64,000 bases of DNA from Candidatus Peregrinibacteria bacterium (GCA_018648865.1 JABGQH010000004.1:1-64000), one strand, 5' to 3'; positions 47,380 through 58,471 are shown, counted from the stretch's first letter. Notes: generated by a model not told the origin, from the sequence alone. Numbers and translations: made by a program.

Positions 47380-47742
47380 TTGCTACATATGCCTAATAAG
47401 ATTGCTGACGAAATCGACGAGAAAATGGATGAGGTTATTATGTACCTTAAAAAAATCGACAGACGAGATAAAGTTCGAATGTGGGGAGGACTGTTTCGTG
47501 GAATTATTACAATAATCCCAACGCTCATATTTATATGGAGTATGTGGTATTTTTATGAAAACGGAGACGACATACTTAGAAAGGTAAGCACTATTGCTGC
47601 AGAACAAGCCACTGCAATAACACAGCAACATGGAGGAGACTTATTAGAAAAGCTAATGGGTGCACCAGACGGGACAGTTAAAAACACAGAAGGCGTGCCT
47701 GAAGTAATTAAACTATTGTTCCCTGGATCTGGAGGAGAGTAA
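47380..47742 (+). CDS. Hypothetical single-pass membrane protein
   Basis: 120 aa with one TM segment. Confidence 0.6.
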   Translation: MLHMPNKIADEIDEKMDEVIMYLKKIDRRDKVRMWGGLFRGIITIIPTLIFIWSMWYFYENGDDILRKVSTIAAEQATAITQQHGGDLLEKLMGAPDGTVKNTEGVPEVIKLLFPGSGGE

Positions 47743-47751
47743 GCGATAAGA

Positions 47752-49221
47752 CTATTCCTCCTGAGGTTCTTCTTCGCTTGTTCCTAGTGCAATCGTAATA
47801 ATGTCCTGTCCTGTCATACTAGGAAGTATTGTGAAACTAGGCATCATAAGAAGCTCATCTCTCATTACTTCTCTTTCTGGGCGAACACCAACACCAAATA
47901 GATAACCTGCAGATGCGGCAATTTCTTCTACCCGACTGTTTACTCCTCCAAGAGGATAAAGAACTGCAGTAATTGTTGATCCAATCTTTTCTTCTAGAAG
48001 TTGCCTACTCTGGCGTAATTCTAGTTCAATTTGAGAGTTCGTTAATGATCGTAAGTCATCTCCTGTATGACCAGATGATTGAATGTCGTTTCCATTAGCG
48101 AGTAGTGTCTGAAGCATTTTCTCTGTTATACCATCTAGACCTATCTGATTTGTTTGGATAAAGAATGTTGCGGTTGCAGAACTAGCACGAAGAATATCCG
48201 AAACTTCTTTTACATTTTCTCCTGTTATTCCAGAAACAGAAAGTATTACTGTGTTTGGACCAACACGAACATCTCGCTCTTGCTGAGAAATCAACACATC
48301 AGAGAAATCTCGAAAAGTCATAAGGTCTACACCTTCTTCTTTTAGTTTAGCTACATGCTTAACCAATGAATCACTCATTCCTTCTCTAGACATATCATAT
48401 TGCAACACAGGCAAAGAATATTTTTCTTGTCTTACTAAAAAGTTAGGCAAAAATGGTTTTAGATATTGAACTGCAACGTATCCGTCTTTTCCATCAAATG
48501 GAATACGAGCCCATACTTCATCAACAGAAAGAGGCTTAACAATTGTTTGCCCTGGGAGCTCCCCTATTTTTTCGCTATCTGCATCTGGATCTTTTCTAAC
48601 ATTCAAAAAACCAAAGTTAACAAAATATTGATCTGCAAATTTTTCTTTTTCTATAGATAGCTTCTCTTCGGAAGTTACTTTTGCAATATATCTGATAGCT
48701 ACAAAACCCTCTCTTCCATTCAACAAACGTGCTTTTGCCCATGCTGCATTATGAAACTCAATTATTTCCATCTCATCACCTTTATCTAGCCTACCCAGAT
48801 TATCAGAAGTAACACTAGGAGCACTTCGTATATTCAAAAATGTATTTGTAACTCTATATGAATCTTTGCTGCCATTCATTCCTTCTCCACGGATTGCAGA
48901 ATATGTATCTACATTAGAAAGATCTAATATAATTGGCTGATCAGGATCAATTTGGTCTTGCCCATCTACTACTAGATGAGGGACAGATGAGCTTCCAGTT
49001 TCTGTCATCATCATTTCTCTAAAACGAGCCACATCTTCTTCTGTAAATGTAAATTGATCAGCACTCTCTGGAGGCTGCTCTGTACCACCACATCCCACAA
49101 ATAATATTCCAAAACAGGCAACAAGTATAAAAGCAACAACAGAACTACCATTCGCTTCAGAAACAGCGTGTCGTCTTCTAACTGAGTGAGTTGGTCGCCT
49201 ATATCTATTGTGTGTGGACAT
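47752..49221 (-). CDS. Polysaccharide deacetylase with SH3 domains, lipoprotein/membrane anchored
   Basis: Two SH3b-like repeats (TFLNIRSAPSVTSDNLGRLDKGDEMEII; GFLNVRKDPDADSEKIGELPGQ) and NodB-like region (SSGHTGDDLRSLTNSQIELELRQSRQLLEE). Confidence 0.82.
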   Translation of the reverse strand: MSTHNRYRRPTHSVRRRHAVSEANGSSVVAFILVACFGILFVGCGGTEQPPESADQFTFTEEDVARFREMMMTETGSSSVPHLVVDGQDQIDPDQPIILDLSNVDTYSAIRGEGMNGSKDSYRVTNTFLNIRSAPSVTSDNLGRLDKGDEMEIIEFHNAAWAKARLLNGREGFVAIRYIAKVTSEEKLSIEKEKFADQYFVNFGFLNVRKDPDADSEKIGELPGQTIVKPLSVDEVWARIPFDGKDGYVAVQYLKPFLPNFLVRQEKYSLPVLQYDMSREGMSDSLVKHVAKLKEEGVDLMTFRDFSDVLISQQERDVRVGPNTVILSVSGITGENVKEVSDILRASSATATFFIQTNQIGLDGITEKMLQTLLANGNDIQSSGHTGDDLRSLTNSQIELELRQSRQLLEEKIGSTITAVLYPLGGVNSRVEEIAASAGYLFGVGVRPEREVMRDELLMMPSFTILPSMTGQDIITIALGTSEEEPQEE

Positions 49222-49238
49222 TGTAGAGAGTGGAAAAA

Positions 49239-50948
49239 TTACATGCGTTCAGGAACGCGAATAGTTAAAATCTTTGCACCTGCTTTTAAAACAGATGCAG
49301 TAAGAGAAGTAAGAGCAAGACGAACATCACGCATAGCGCCTTCTGCCTTTAAAATTGGAAGGTCGTTATAAAATGCGTTGTAGTCTTGGCATAGCTGGTA
49401 AAGATAATTTGCAAGAACATGCGGCATCTTAGAGTCGCATGCATCTTGCAAGGCTGAAGAGAATTGAAGAAGGGTTCCGACTAGCACTCGCTCTTTTGTC
49501 TCAAGTGTTTCATCAGTTAAGTTTGGAAAATGAATATTGTCTGTTTCTGATTTTCTTAAAATTGAACAAGTCCGAGCATGTGTGTACTGCAAATATGGAG
49601 CGCTGTTTCCTTCAAAGCTTAAAAATTTGTCCCAATCAAACATCATATCCATCTTTCTATTTTGGCTTAATACTCCGTATACAACAGATCCAACACCCAT
49701 CATTTCAGCCAAATCATCACTATTATCTGTTTTGATTGAATCACCATGAGTTTTGATTTTTTCACCTGCGCGATCAACTGCCTCATTTAAAACTTGCTCT
49801 AACCTAAGGATATTCCCTTTCCTTGTGCTCATCTCTACATCTTTGAATCGCATTCTTCCAAAAAGTATGTGATCTAAGTTTGGCAATTCCCATCCAAGCA
49901 TCTCTACCGTTTTAAACAACTGTTTAAAATGTAATGATTGAGCAACATCTACTACATAATTAATTTCTTTAGGATGCCAAGTATCAATTCTATATCTAAT
50001 TTGTGCTAAATCTCTTGTTAAATAGATCGTTGCAGAGTCTCCCTTTTGTACAACTGCAGTAGATAACCCTGTTTCTTCTTCAAATTCCACAACAACTGCA
50101 CCCTTGTCCCCTTCTACAAATACATTCTTTTTTAGCCCTTCTTTTAAAATTGGCTCCATTAAATCCTGATACATAGATTCACTATGTGGATACTCAATCT
50201 CTACATGCAATCGATCATAAAGTTCATTAATTGCTTTTAGAGAGATCTCTACAACTGTTTTCCAAAAATCTGTAATTTCTTTCTCTCCTTTCTCTAATTT
50301 ACAAAAAGCCTCTCTCGCAACGTCATCTAAAGATGAATCTTTTTCTGCTTCTTCATGGAACCTTACATAAAGAGCGAGCAGATCATCTATTGAATGATCT
50401 GATAATTCTTTTTCTGCCCACTTATCAAATGCAACGGACAGCTTGCCAAACTGTGTACCCCAATCACCAAAGTGATTAACGGTTATTACGTTATAACCTA
50501 AATGAGTATGCAAATTAGATACTGCCTGCCCAATAACAGTAGAAAGAACATGATGAATACCAAGTGGCTTTGCAATATTTGGACCAGAGTATTCAATTAC
50601 GATTGGGTCTTCATCTCTTTTAGGAGTTTTAGAGCAAGACTGCTCTGTATTTATTAATTCTGATATTAATGCATTTGGCTTTAGCCATATATTTACATAC
50701 CCAGCTCCTGCTACTTCACATCTATCAACACTCTCGTCTTTTCCCAAAGCAGTACATATCTTTTCTGCTATATCTCTTGGACTTTTCCCTACCTCTTTAG
50801 CAAGTTGAAGAGCTATAGCAGTAGAAATATCGCCATGAGATTTGTCTTGTGGCCTGCGCCAATTAATTGATACATCATCAATACCATACTCATTTTGTAC
50901 CTCTGAAATGGCCGCTGAAGTGAGTGATTTAAACACGGTATTGAACAA
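49239..50948 (-). CDS. argS: Arginyl-tRNA synthetase
   Basis: EYSGPNIAKPLGIHHVLSTVIGQ, HFGDWGTQFGKL, MSTRKGN. Confidence 0.96.
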   Translation of the reverse strand: MFNTVFKSLTSAAISEVQNEYGIDDVSINWRRPQDKSHGDISTAIALQLAKEVGKSPRDIAEKICTALGKDESVDRCEVAGAGYVNIWLKPNALISELINTEQSCSKTPKRDEDPIVIEYSGPNIAKPLGIHHVLSTVIGQAVSNLHTHLGYNVITVNHFGDWGTQFGKLSVAFDKWAEKELSDHSIDDLLALYVRFHEEAEKDSSLDDVAREAFCKLEKGEKEITDFWKTVVEISLKAINELYDRLHVEIEYPHSESMYQDLMEPILKEGLKKNVFVEGDKGAVVVEFEEETGLSTAVVQKGDSATIYLTRDLAQIRYRIDTWHPKEINYVVDVAQSLHFKQLFKTVEMLGWELPNLDHILFGRMRFKDVEMSTRKGNILRLEQVLNEAVDRAGEKIKTHGDSIKTDNSDDLAEMMGVGSVVYGVLSQNRKMDMMFDWDKFLSFEGNSAPYLQYTHARTCSILRKSETDNIHFPNLTDETLETKERVLVGTLLQFSSALQDACDSKMPHVLANYLYQLCQDYNAFYNDLPILKAEGAMRDVRLALTSLTASVLKAGAKILTIRVPERM

Positions 50949-51202
50949 AAGTTATACTCAAAGAACATGGCAAATGTACCACGAAAACTCTACTTTCATA
51001 CATGAAATAATAATTTGATCTTGCTCAAATTTTCTTCTCATTGTTTGAACACAAATTGTGTGCACAAACGTCCACCCAAAAAAGAGGTCACAAAATGTGT
51101 TCATATGGATAGCAATTGAACAAAAAATGTATCAATAATATTGATGCTAATCACTGCTCATTTTACCTATGCAAATTGCCATAAAACCCTATGTAATGTA
51201 TA

Positions 51203-52069
51203 ATGTACAACGTGAAATACAAATATATTTCTCTGTTAACGATTGCAGTTGTTCTTACTTCTTGTAGTGCTGGCAATACATCTACAGAAGTAGAGGATCT
51301 TCAAACGAAAGCTGCAAAGAATGGAATTGCATCTGCGTTTACATTATCTAAAAGCCTAGCAATAGGAAGCAGGTCTGTTTTTAGGCCATCTGCATCTATG
51401 GGAATGTTTATAAGTAGCTATTTGTCTCAAGGTGCATTTGTAACTGTTCAGAGCGCTATAAATGGGATAGAAGCTGAACTTAAGCTTCTAGCAGGACAGG
51501 TGAAGCCAACAACAAGTGAAACCTTTTCATTGTTAACAGAACTAGGAAGCCTCTTGCAGATTAATGTCCCAGAAATGTTAAATAGGAGTACAAATAGAGC
51601 TGAATCAATTAACTCTTATTCTGAGTCATTAAACAGCACAGGAAAAATAGCGGAACAAAAATTGAGTGAATTAGAAAGCAGAGAAGAAATTCTAAAAAAA
51701 GAACTGCGTGTAAAGAAAGATATAGCGAAAGAGATAGAAAGAGACATAAATAAAGCATTTAAAGACGAAAACTACAGCCATGCAGCCTCTGAGCAAGAGA
51801 AGTTGCAAGAAGCAGAGAGTGAAGTAGCAAAAACAAAAATTGAGTATGATCAAGTTACAGATCTAGTACGAAGATACGAGGATATGCTAGAAATAGCATC
51901 AGATAGGCTAAGAGCCATATCTAAAAACAGAGAAATACTTATATCTGGGCTAAAAATCACAGAAGTGCCTGGAATAGAAAATTTAGAGATTATGAACGAT
52001 TCTAAGAGATATAAGAAATCCCGCGCTGGAGACGGAAATATGTTTGGGTCTGAACATATCGAAAATTAG
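51203..52069 (+). CDS. Hypothetical lipoprotein, coiled-coil
   Basis: Lipobox-like LTSCSAG; Glu/Lys-rich helical remainder. Confidence 0.7.
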   Translation: MYNVKYKYISLLTIAVVLTSCSAGNTSTEVEDLQTKAAKNGIASAFTLSKSLAIGSRSVFRPSASMGMFISSYLSQGAFVTVQSAINGIEAELKLLAGQVKPTTSETFSLLTELGSLLQINVPEMLNRSTNRAESINSYSESLNSTGKIAEQKLSELESREEILKKELRVKKDIAKEIERDINKAFKDENYSHAASEQEKLQEAESEVAKTKIEYDQVTDLVRRYEDMLEIASDRLRAISKNREILISGLKITEVPGIENLEIMNDSKRYKKSRAGDGNMFGSEHIEN

Positions 52070-52129
52070 CCTTAAGCATAAGAAAGAAATTGAATAAAAG
52101 GGCTTTTTCTGCTATAATTACTGGATTAT

Positions 52130-54382
52130 ATGGCTAAGAAGACCAAAAAAAATACCCCGGCAATTAAAGACCAAAAAAAAGTTATTAAACAGAAAGATAA
52201 AAAGAAATGGTTAAAAGCCATAGACGAACTACTTGGTCTAAATTCTGAGAATATTAAACTAAAAGCAAAATCTGATGATAAGGATGCAAGAATGCAACTT
52301 ACACAGGAGGAAAGAGAAGCCTTAAAGCATTATGAGCAAGGAATACAGAAAACATTAGATTTGATTGCACCTGCAGGTATGCAGGTAAGAAGGAATGAAA
52401 TAATTCTGAATAATCTATATTCCAGAACTTATTTTATTCACAACTGGCCTAGTTATATTTTCCCTAACTGGTTATCCCCAACCATCAATTACGATGCAGA
52501 GATGGATATATCTCAATTTATATATCCAGTGAGCAACAAAGCAATTATGAAGATGTTAAGGAAGAAGGTAGCAGAAATGAGATCATCTATCAGAATGCTA
52601 GAACAGCGTGGAGTTGTAAGAGATCCACAATTAGAAGCAGCACTTACAGATGCAGAGGAATTAAGAGACTTGCTGGCCAGAGGCCAAGAGAAGCTATATC
52701 AATTTGGAATGTACATAACAATATACGGAGATGACGAAGAGAAACTTAAAAAGATGGAGACAGATATAGAATCATTGCTAAGTGGAAAACTTGTATTAAT
52801 GAAACCTGCAATGTTCCAGATGGAACATGCATGGACAAGTACTTTGCCATTTGGAATTGATGAACTAGAGATATGTAGGAATATGAATACAAGTCCACTA
52901 TCTACTAGTTTCCCATTTACTAGTTCGGACCTAACAGATGATCATGGAATCTTATATGGGATAAACAGACACAACGAATCGCTGGTTATCTTTGATAGAT
53001 TTGATATGGCAAATGCTAACTCAACTGTGTTTGCTACATCTGGAGCAGGTAAATCCTTTACAGTTAAATTAGAAATTCTGCGTTCCATGATGTTTGGAAC
53101 AGATGTATTCGTTATTGATCCAGAAAATGAATATGTAGAGCTAAGTAAAACAGTAGGCGGAACATACATTCCACTTTCATTACAAAGTTCATTCTGTATT
53201 AATCCATTTGATCTGCCAAAAGCCGTTAGAGGAGATGATGCGAATGTAGGAGAAGTACTTCGCTCTGCAGCAATTAACCTGCATGGATTATTTAAACTTA
53301 TGCTCGGTGAATTAAATCCATCAGAAGACAGTATATTAGATAGAGCGATACTAGATACATATGCTCTAAAAGGAATTAAGCTAGATACAGAGAATCCAGA
53401 AACAATAGAACCGCCTACGCTTCATGACTTAGTTGATGTACTAGGCACAACAGATGGAGGTGAAAATATGGCAAAGACTCTTTCTAAATACACAGAAGGA
53501 AGTTACGCAGGAATATTTAACAAAAAGACAAATGTAGAACTAGATAATCAAATGGTTGTTTTCCAAATTAGGGATCTAGAAGAAAGTCTAAGGCCAATTG
53601 CAATGTACATTGCTCTTAATTTCTTATGGAACCGAATTCGATCTGATATGAAAAAGAGGTTGCTGGTAATAGACGAAGCTTGGAACCTAATGCAACACGA
53701 AGACTCTGCAAAGTTCCTATACGGGCTAGTTAAAAGAGCTAGAAAATATTACCTTGGAATCACAACAATCACACAGGACGTAGAAGATTTTGTGAACTCA
53801 CCATATGGAAAACCGATTGTGACAAATGCACAAATGACATTGCTACTAAAACAGTCACCTACAGTTGTAGATAATTTACAAAAATTATTTTATCTAACAG
53901 ATGGAGAAAAATACCTACTATTAAATTCTGACGTTGGACAAGGATTACTATTCGCAGGTAACAAACATGTTGCTATTCAAATAGTTGCCAGTCCAGATGA
54001 AGAAAAGATTATTACAACTAATCCAGAAGAAGTACTTAAGCGGTCAGATGATCAAAAGGAGATGAAAAAGAATGTTGATAAGGAAGTAAAAGCTGAAGAA
54101 ACTGATTTAGTGAAGCCCGAAGAAGTAAAAGAAGAACCAGAAGTAGTAAAAGAAGCCGTCAATGAGGCAAAACCAAAAGAAGAAGCCACGAAAGTAACAA
54201 AGGAGACACCTGTTAAAACTCCTGAGACTATTGAGGAACCAGTAGTTGAAGATGAAGCAAAAGAAGAAATAATAGATAAACCTTCTGTTCTGCCTGATCA
54301 AGATATTGATGAAAAATCAAAAGAGCTATATTCAACAGAGAGTACTAAACCAAAAAAAGAATCTAGCAAGGAGGATGAATAA
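52130..54382 (+). CDS. VirB4-like conjugation/type IV secretion ATPase
   Basis: Walker A FATSGAGKSFTVKLEILR, DVFVIDPENEYVEL, LLVIDEAWNLMQHEDSAKFLYGLVKRARKYYLGITTITQDVEDF; acidic Glu/Lys/Pro-rich tail. Confidence 0.93.
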   Translation: MAKKTKKNTPAIKDQKKVIKQKDKKKWLKAIDELLGLNSENIKLKAKSDDKDARMQLTQEEREALKHYEQGIQKTLDLIAPAGMQVRRNEIILNNLYSRTYFIHNWPSYIFPNWLSPTINYDAEMDISQFIYPVSNKAIMKMLRKKVAEMRSSIRMLEQRGVVRDPQLEAALTDAEELRDLLARGQEKLYQFGMYITIYGDDEEKLKKMETDIESLLSGKLVLMKPAMFQMEHAWTSTLPFGIDELEICRNMNTSPLSTSFPFTSSDLTDDHGILYGINRHNESLVIFDRFDMANANSTVFATSGAGKSFTVKLEILRSMMFGTDVFVIDPENEYVELSKTVGGTYIPLSLQSSFCINPFDLPKAVRGDDANVGEVLRSAAINLHGLFKLMLGELNPSEDSILDRAILDTYALKGIKLDTENPETIEPPTLHDLVDVLGTTDGGENMAKTLSKYTEGSYAGIFNKKTNVELDNQMVVFQIRDLEESLRPIAMYIALNFLWNRIRSDMKKRLLVIDEAWNLMQHEDSAKFLYGLVKRARKYYLGITTITQDVEDFVNSPYGKPIVTNAQMTLLLKQSPTVVDNLQKLFYLTDGEKYLLLNSDVGQGLLFAGNKHVAIQIVASPDEEKIITTNPEEVLKRSDDQKEMKKNVDKEVKAEETDLVKPEEVKEEPEVVKEAVNEAKPKEEATKVTKETPVKTPETIEEPVVEDEAKEEIIDKPSVLPDQDIDEKSKELYSTESTKPKKESSKEDE

Positions 54383-54386
54383 ATGC

Positions 54387-55373
54387 TTATTTTGGAACTG
54401 ATGGGTTATTAGAATCTACGACTTTCCAACGAACCTCTGGTTGAAGTGATCCTGGTAAAGAAAATCCAGCAGCTTTGCGATGTCCACCTCCTTGAAATTT
54501 ACCTGCCATTTTAGCAACATCTATATCGTCACGTAATGTGCGCAGGGATCCCTTTACTATGTCTCCGCGCTCAGATAGTAGAAGAGAGAACTTCATGCCT
54601 GGTACGGCGTTTATATAGTCAATAGCTCCAGTTAACTCGCTATGGTGTGCGCCAGTCGCACGGAAATCTCCTTTAGTTACAGCAGATATTGCTCCACCCT
54701 CTGAAGTTAGATTTATCTTTTCTAAAACTCTACCCCACAACTTTAATGTACTTAGCTTCGCAGTACGGAATACATGGGTAACTATTTGTTGCTGCCTCGC
54801 GCCTACTCTAAGTAGCCGAGCGACTGTTCTATAAACTTTTGATGTTGTGTTGCTATGAAGCAATCCTCCTGTATCTGTATAAACACCTGTTAATAAACAA
54901 GTAGCAATATCACTATCCATTTCCCAAGACAAATCATCAGCAAGTTGAACAACAATTTCACAAGTGGAAGCAGCATCAGGAAGAATAAAATTAACAGTCC
55001 CAAAATTTGGATTACCCTGATGATGGTCTATACAAATTGAGTTGTGAGTTCCATCAAATAATTCTGGAATATTTTTATCCATTGCTGTTTGCCCAGGTGC
55101 AGCACAATCCAAAAATACAATTACATCACCTTCTTTAAGTTTTGGTTCACGTTGTATGCTGTGCACTCTTGGCAAAAAATGCATAGTGTCTGGAGCAGGA
55201 TCGACGCAATGCATACTTATCTGCTTATTTGGATAAGCTTTCTCTAGTAAAAGACCCATGCCAAGGATTGATCCGATAGCATCTCCGTCTGGGTTTTTAT
55301 GACAAATGCAGAGAATTCTATCTGCAGAAGAGAAGAATTTACTGGCGGTTGATACATCTGTTTTTTGCAACAT
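54387..55373 (-). CDS. DHH/DHHA1 phosphoesterase (NrnA-like)
   Basis: CHKNPDGDAIGSILGM, CIDHHQGN, GVYTDTGGLLHSNTT, GGGHRKAAGF. Confidence 0.95.
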   Translation of the reverse strand: MLQKTDVSTASKFFSSADRILCICHKNPDGDAIGSILGMGLLLEKAYPNKQISMHCVDPAPDTMHFLPRVHSIQREPKLKEGDVIVFLDCAAPGQTAMDKNIPELFDGTHNSICIDHHQGNPNFGTVNFILPDAASTCEIVVQLADDLSWEMDSDIATCLLTGVYTDTGGLLHSNTTSKVYRTVARLLRVGARQQQIVTHVFRTAKLSTLKLWGRVLEKINLTSEGGAISAVTKGDFRATGAHHSELTGAIDYINAVPGMKFSLLLSERGDIVKGSLRTLRDDIDVAKMAGKFQGGGHRKAAGFSLPGSLQPEVRWKVVDSNNPSVPK

Positions 55374-55479
55374 AAGGGATCAATTGTACGAAACAAAAAA
55401 CAAACATGGAACCCTCTGCCCTTGCAGTAAACCTAAATCTTTATGCTTACACTAAAGTGTGAGGAATCTATGTCACGAA

Positions 55480-55788
55480 TCATCTCAATAACTCATCTAT
55501 TCTATTGCCGCGTTCAGTACGTTCATCTGCCTTAAATCTAAGGGCTGGAACTCTAGAACGATTGATTGCTCCAACTTGCCTTTGCAAAAATGGAATACGT
55601 TTCTTTAAATACTTAATTGCAACCTCAGTTTCTTTAAACGAACTAATATATATAGTTGCATGAGAGAAATCATCAGATACATCTACTTCTGTCATAGAAA
55701 CTATTCCACATTCTTGTGGACATTCTCGTAAGACAGGAGAAATTATGTCTCTTATAACCGATGCTAGCATTTTTGGTCGCTTAGACAT
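55480..55788 (-). CDS. rbfA: Ribosome-binding factor A
   Basis: SVIRDIISPVLRECP...VSMTEVDVSDDFSHATIYIS...PALRFKADERTERGNRIDELL. Confidence 0.92.
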   Translation of the reverse strand: MSKRPKMLASVIRDIISPVLRECPQECGIVSMTEVDVSDDFSHATIYISSFKETEVAIKYLKKRIPFLQRQVGAINRSRVPALRFKADERTERGNRIDELLR

Positions 55789-55889
55789 GTACTAAGCATA
55801 GGAGAGCAGATGAATAATTACCAAGAAAATATAGTATTTACTCTATCATTCGACTGAAATTGAAATAGGTACTAATATTCAAACTACAA

Positions 55890-56759
55890 ATGGCCAATTC
55901 ATTCTCTGTAATATTCGCAGGCACTCCAGACTTTGCAGTCCCATCTTTAAGAGCTTTAGTAGAAAGTGATTCATTTAATGTAATTAAAGTCATAACACAG
56001 CCAGATAAGCCAATTGGCAGAAAGCAAATCATTACACCCCCCGCAATAAAAATAGAAGCTAAGAAATATGGCCTACCAATATGGCAACCAATAAATATTA
56101 ATAAGGAATGGGAAGAGGTAGATGAGCCTTTTGATTTTTTTGTAACAGTTGCATTTGGGCAATTGCTAAGCCAAGAAATTCTAGACTCGCCGAGAATAGA
56201 AGCTGTTAATTTACATGGGTCACTTTTACCAAAATGGCGTGGTGCTTCACCAATGCAATCTGCATTGCTTTCAGGTGACAAAGTTACAGGAGTAACTTTG
56301 CAAAAAATGGTAAAACAAATTGATGCAGGAGACACCCTCTCTACCAAAGAACATGCAATGAAAGAAAGAGAAACACTTGAGTCCCTACATGATTCACTAG
56401 CGATAAAAGGTGCTGCATTGCTCGTTGAAACATTACAAAAGACTCTCAATCCAATGCCCCAAGATGAATCACAAGCAACACATTGCAGTAAGCTAGCAAG
56501 AGAGGATGGCAATGTTGATGCATCTAATATGACAGCAGAGGAAATTGATCGTAAAGTTCGTGCCCTTGTTCCATGGCCAGGTGTTACAACTAAATTTGAA
56601 AACCAAACAATTAAATTACTAGAAACATCATTAGAAGAATGTGATGAATCTTTGCCGATCACCTGCGCGAATAACTCAATTCTTTATATTAAAAGATTAG
56701 TCCCAGCAGGAGGAAAACAAATGACAGGCGCAGCATGGGGAAGAGGAAACAAAGGCTAA
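55890..56759 (+). CDS. fmt: Methionyl-tRNA formyltransferase
   Basis: IFAGTPDFAVPSLRAL, NLHGSLLPKWRGASPMQSALLSGD, VTLQKMVKQIDAGD. Confidence 0.97.
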   Translation: MANSFSVIFAGTPDFAVPSLRALVESDSFNVIKVITQPDKPIGRKQIITPPAIKIEAKKYGLPIWQPININKEWEEVDEPFDFFVTVAFGQLLSQEILDSPRIEAVNLHGSLLPKWRGASPMQSALLSGDKVTGVTLQKMVKQIDAGDTLSTKEHAMKERETLESLHDSLAIKGAALLVETLQKTLNPMPQDESQATHCSKLAREDGNVDASNMTAEEIDRKVRALVPWPGVTTKFENQTIKLLETSLEECDESLPITCANNSILYIKRLVPAGGKQMTGAAWGRGNKG

Positions 56760-56853
56760 GAAGTAAGTATTAAGTAAGAAAAATGAAAACAGGGAACCTT
56801 AATACATAATTCTTGATACATAATACTAATCAGTTGCTGCTAAACTAATTCTA

Positions 56854-58110
56854 ATGAAATTACTACTATCCCTTCTATTTATAGGTTTGGTAACTGCAGC
56901 TAGCCCCAACTTAGATACAGATGGAGATGGTTTGCTAAATACAGAGGAGGATAGGAACAGTAATAACATGATGGATATAGGTGAAACAGATCCACTAAAT
57001 GCAGATACAGACGATGGAGGAGAAGCAGATGGAAGCGAACTTTCTGCAGGTAGAAATCCACTAGATCCAACTGATGATTATACCTATGACCTAGATGGTG
57101 ATGGGCTTTCTAATGGAGAAGAGCTACAGATAGGAACTAATCCAGATAATCCAGATTCAGATGATGATGGGATAAAAGATGACGCTGATCCATTTCCTCT
57201 GGATAGAATGTACAAAGAAGACAAAGACATAGATGGAATTCCAGATGAATATGAAGAAGAGAATGGCCTCTCCTCTCAAAATAAAGATGATGCAATGGAA
57301 GACAATGACAATGATGGGATCTCTAATCGTGATGAGTTTATTATCGGAATTGATCCAAATGATCCAGATTCAGACGAAGATGGGATAGATGATGGGACAG
57401 AAGTTGAGGAAGGTACAGACCCAGAAGAAAACCCATGTCTAGCATATGGAGGAGGCAGCTCACACTTCGCAGATTTAGAAGACCACTGGAGCAGAAATTA
57501 TGTAATACATCTACATCAAACAAAGATTATTAATGAAGGCAAAAGAATAATATCTGGCTACACAGAAGGTGACCTTACATTGTTTCTACCAGATAGACCT
57601 ATCTCTCGTTTTGAACTTTTAAAGATCGCATTACTATCTGGATGTACTAAAATCAATGAAGATACGGAACTTAGTTCCTTCAGCTTCACAGATATCCCAC
57701 CAACTAGTAGGCCAAGGGAATCAGAGGACAGAATAGAAAGAAGAAGTATTGTTTATACCGCAGCAGATAGAGGAATAGTAGAAGGATATGAAGATGGTAC
57801 GTTTAGACCAAACGACAGTGTAAACAGAGCAGAAGCATTAAAAATACTATTACTAGCGTCTCAACCAGAGTTACTTAATGAACCATACAGAGACTTACCT
57901 GACTTTGCAGATGTAACAAATGAAGATTGGTTTGCACCTTTCGTAAAGATCGCAAATTCATACGGACTAACATCTGGGTTTGAAAACAATATGTTTAAAC
58001 CCGAACTACCAATAACCAGAGCAGAAGCCAGTAAAATAGTTCTGCTCCTAATGGCAACCAATCCAAAGGTGAATGGATATATAATCCCAACAGATAATTT
58101 AGAAGATTAA
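56854..58110 (+). CDS. Secreted protein with thrombospondin type-3-like calcium repeats and SLH-like domains
   Basis: DTDGDGLLNTEED, DLDGDGLSNGEELQIGTNPDNPDSDDDGIKD; GIVEGYEDGTFRPNDSVNRAEALKILL. Confidence 0.9.
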   Translation: MKLLLSLLFIGLVTAASPNLDTDGDGLLNTEEDRNSNNMMDIGETDPLNADTDDGGEADGSELSAGRNPLDPTDDYTYDLDGDGLSNGEELQIGTNPDNPDSDDDGIKDDADPFPLDRMYKEDKDIDGIPDEYEEENGLSSQNKDDAMEDNDNDGISNRDEFIIGIDPNDPDSDEDGIDDGTEVEEGTDPEENPCLAYGGGSSHFADLEDHWSRNYVIHLHQTKIINEGKRIISGYTEGDLTLFLPDRPISRFELLKIALLSGCTKINEDTELSSFSFTDIPPTSRPRESEDRIERRSIVYTAADRGIVEGYEDGTFRPNDSVNRAEALKILLLASQPELLNEPYRDLPDFADVTNEDWFAPFVKIANSYGLTSGFENNMFKPELPITRAEASKIVLLLMATNPKVNGYIIPTDNLED

Positions 58111-58114
58111 AAAA

Positions 58115-58137
58115 AGAGCCGCCATTCAGGCGACTCT
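58115..58137. terminator. Terminator-like hairpin
   Basis: agagccgccattcaggcgactct between convergent genes, A-run upstream. Confidence 0.65.
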
Positions 58138-58159
58138 CTTAAATATTTTAAACTTGAGA

Positions 58160-58471
58160 CTAAACGAATTCTCTCATGCTTTCAAAAGCTTTAATGAATT
58201 CTTCTAGGTCTTCTGAATCAAACATGATTGTAGTTTTTTGACCTCCTCGTGATTTTTCAGAAACCTTAAAGAATTTACCATGACCAGACTCCTTTAAATC
58301 TATATAAAATGTACGCTGACGTGCATGGATAGTTACAGAACTTAGTTCCTGTGCAAACTTACCATTTCCGCCTCCGCTTTGGCTTTGTGCTGCAGGCTTA
58401 TCATCCTGCTCTACTGGTGCGCTTTCGTTACTTGTACTCTCATCAGAGAGTTCTGACATTGGATCAAACAT
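58160..58471 (-). CDS. PUR-alpha-like (DUF3276) nucleic-acid-binding protein
   Basis: KRTF-like core: ARQRTFYIDLKESGHGKFFKVSEKSRGGQKTTIMFDSEDLEEF. Confidence 0.85.
   Translation of the reverse strand: MFDPMSELSDESTSNESAPVEQDDKPAAQSQSGGGNGKFAQELSSVTIHARQRTFYIDLKESGHGKFFKVSEKSRGGQKTTIMFDSEDLEEFIKAFESMREFV

Noticed and set aside
55838-56662. 274-aa minus-strand ORF antisense to fmt
   Set aside because: fmt on the plus strand is unambiguous; the antisense ORF is a reading-frame shadow.
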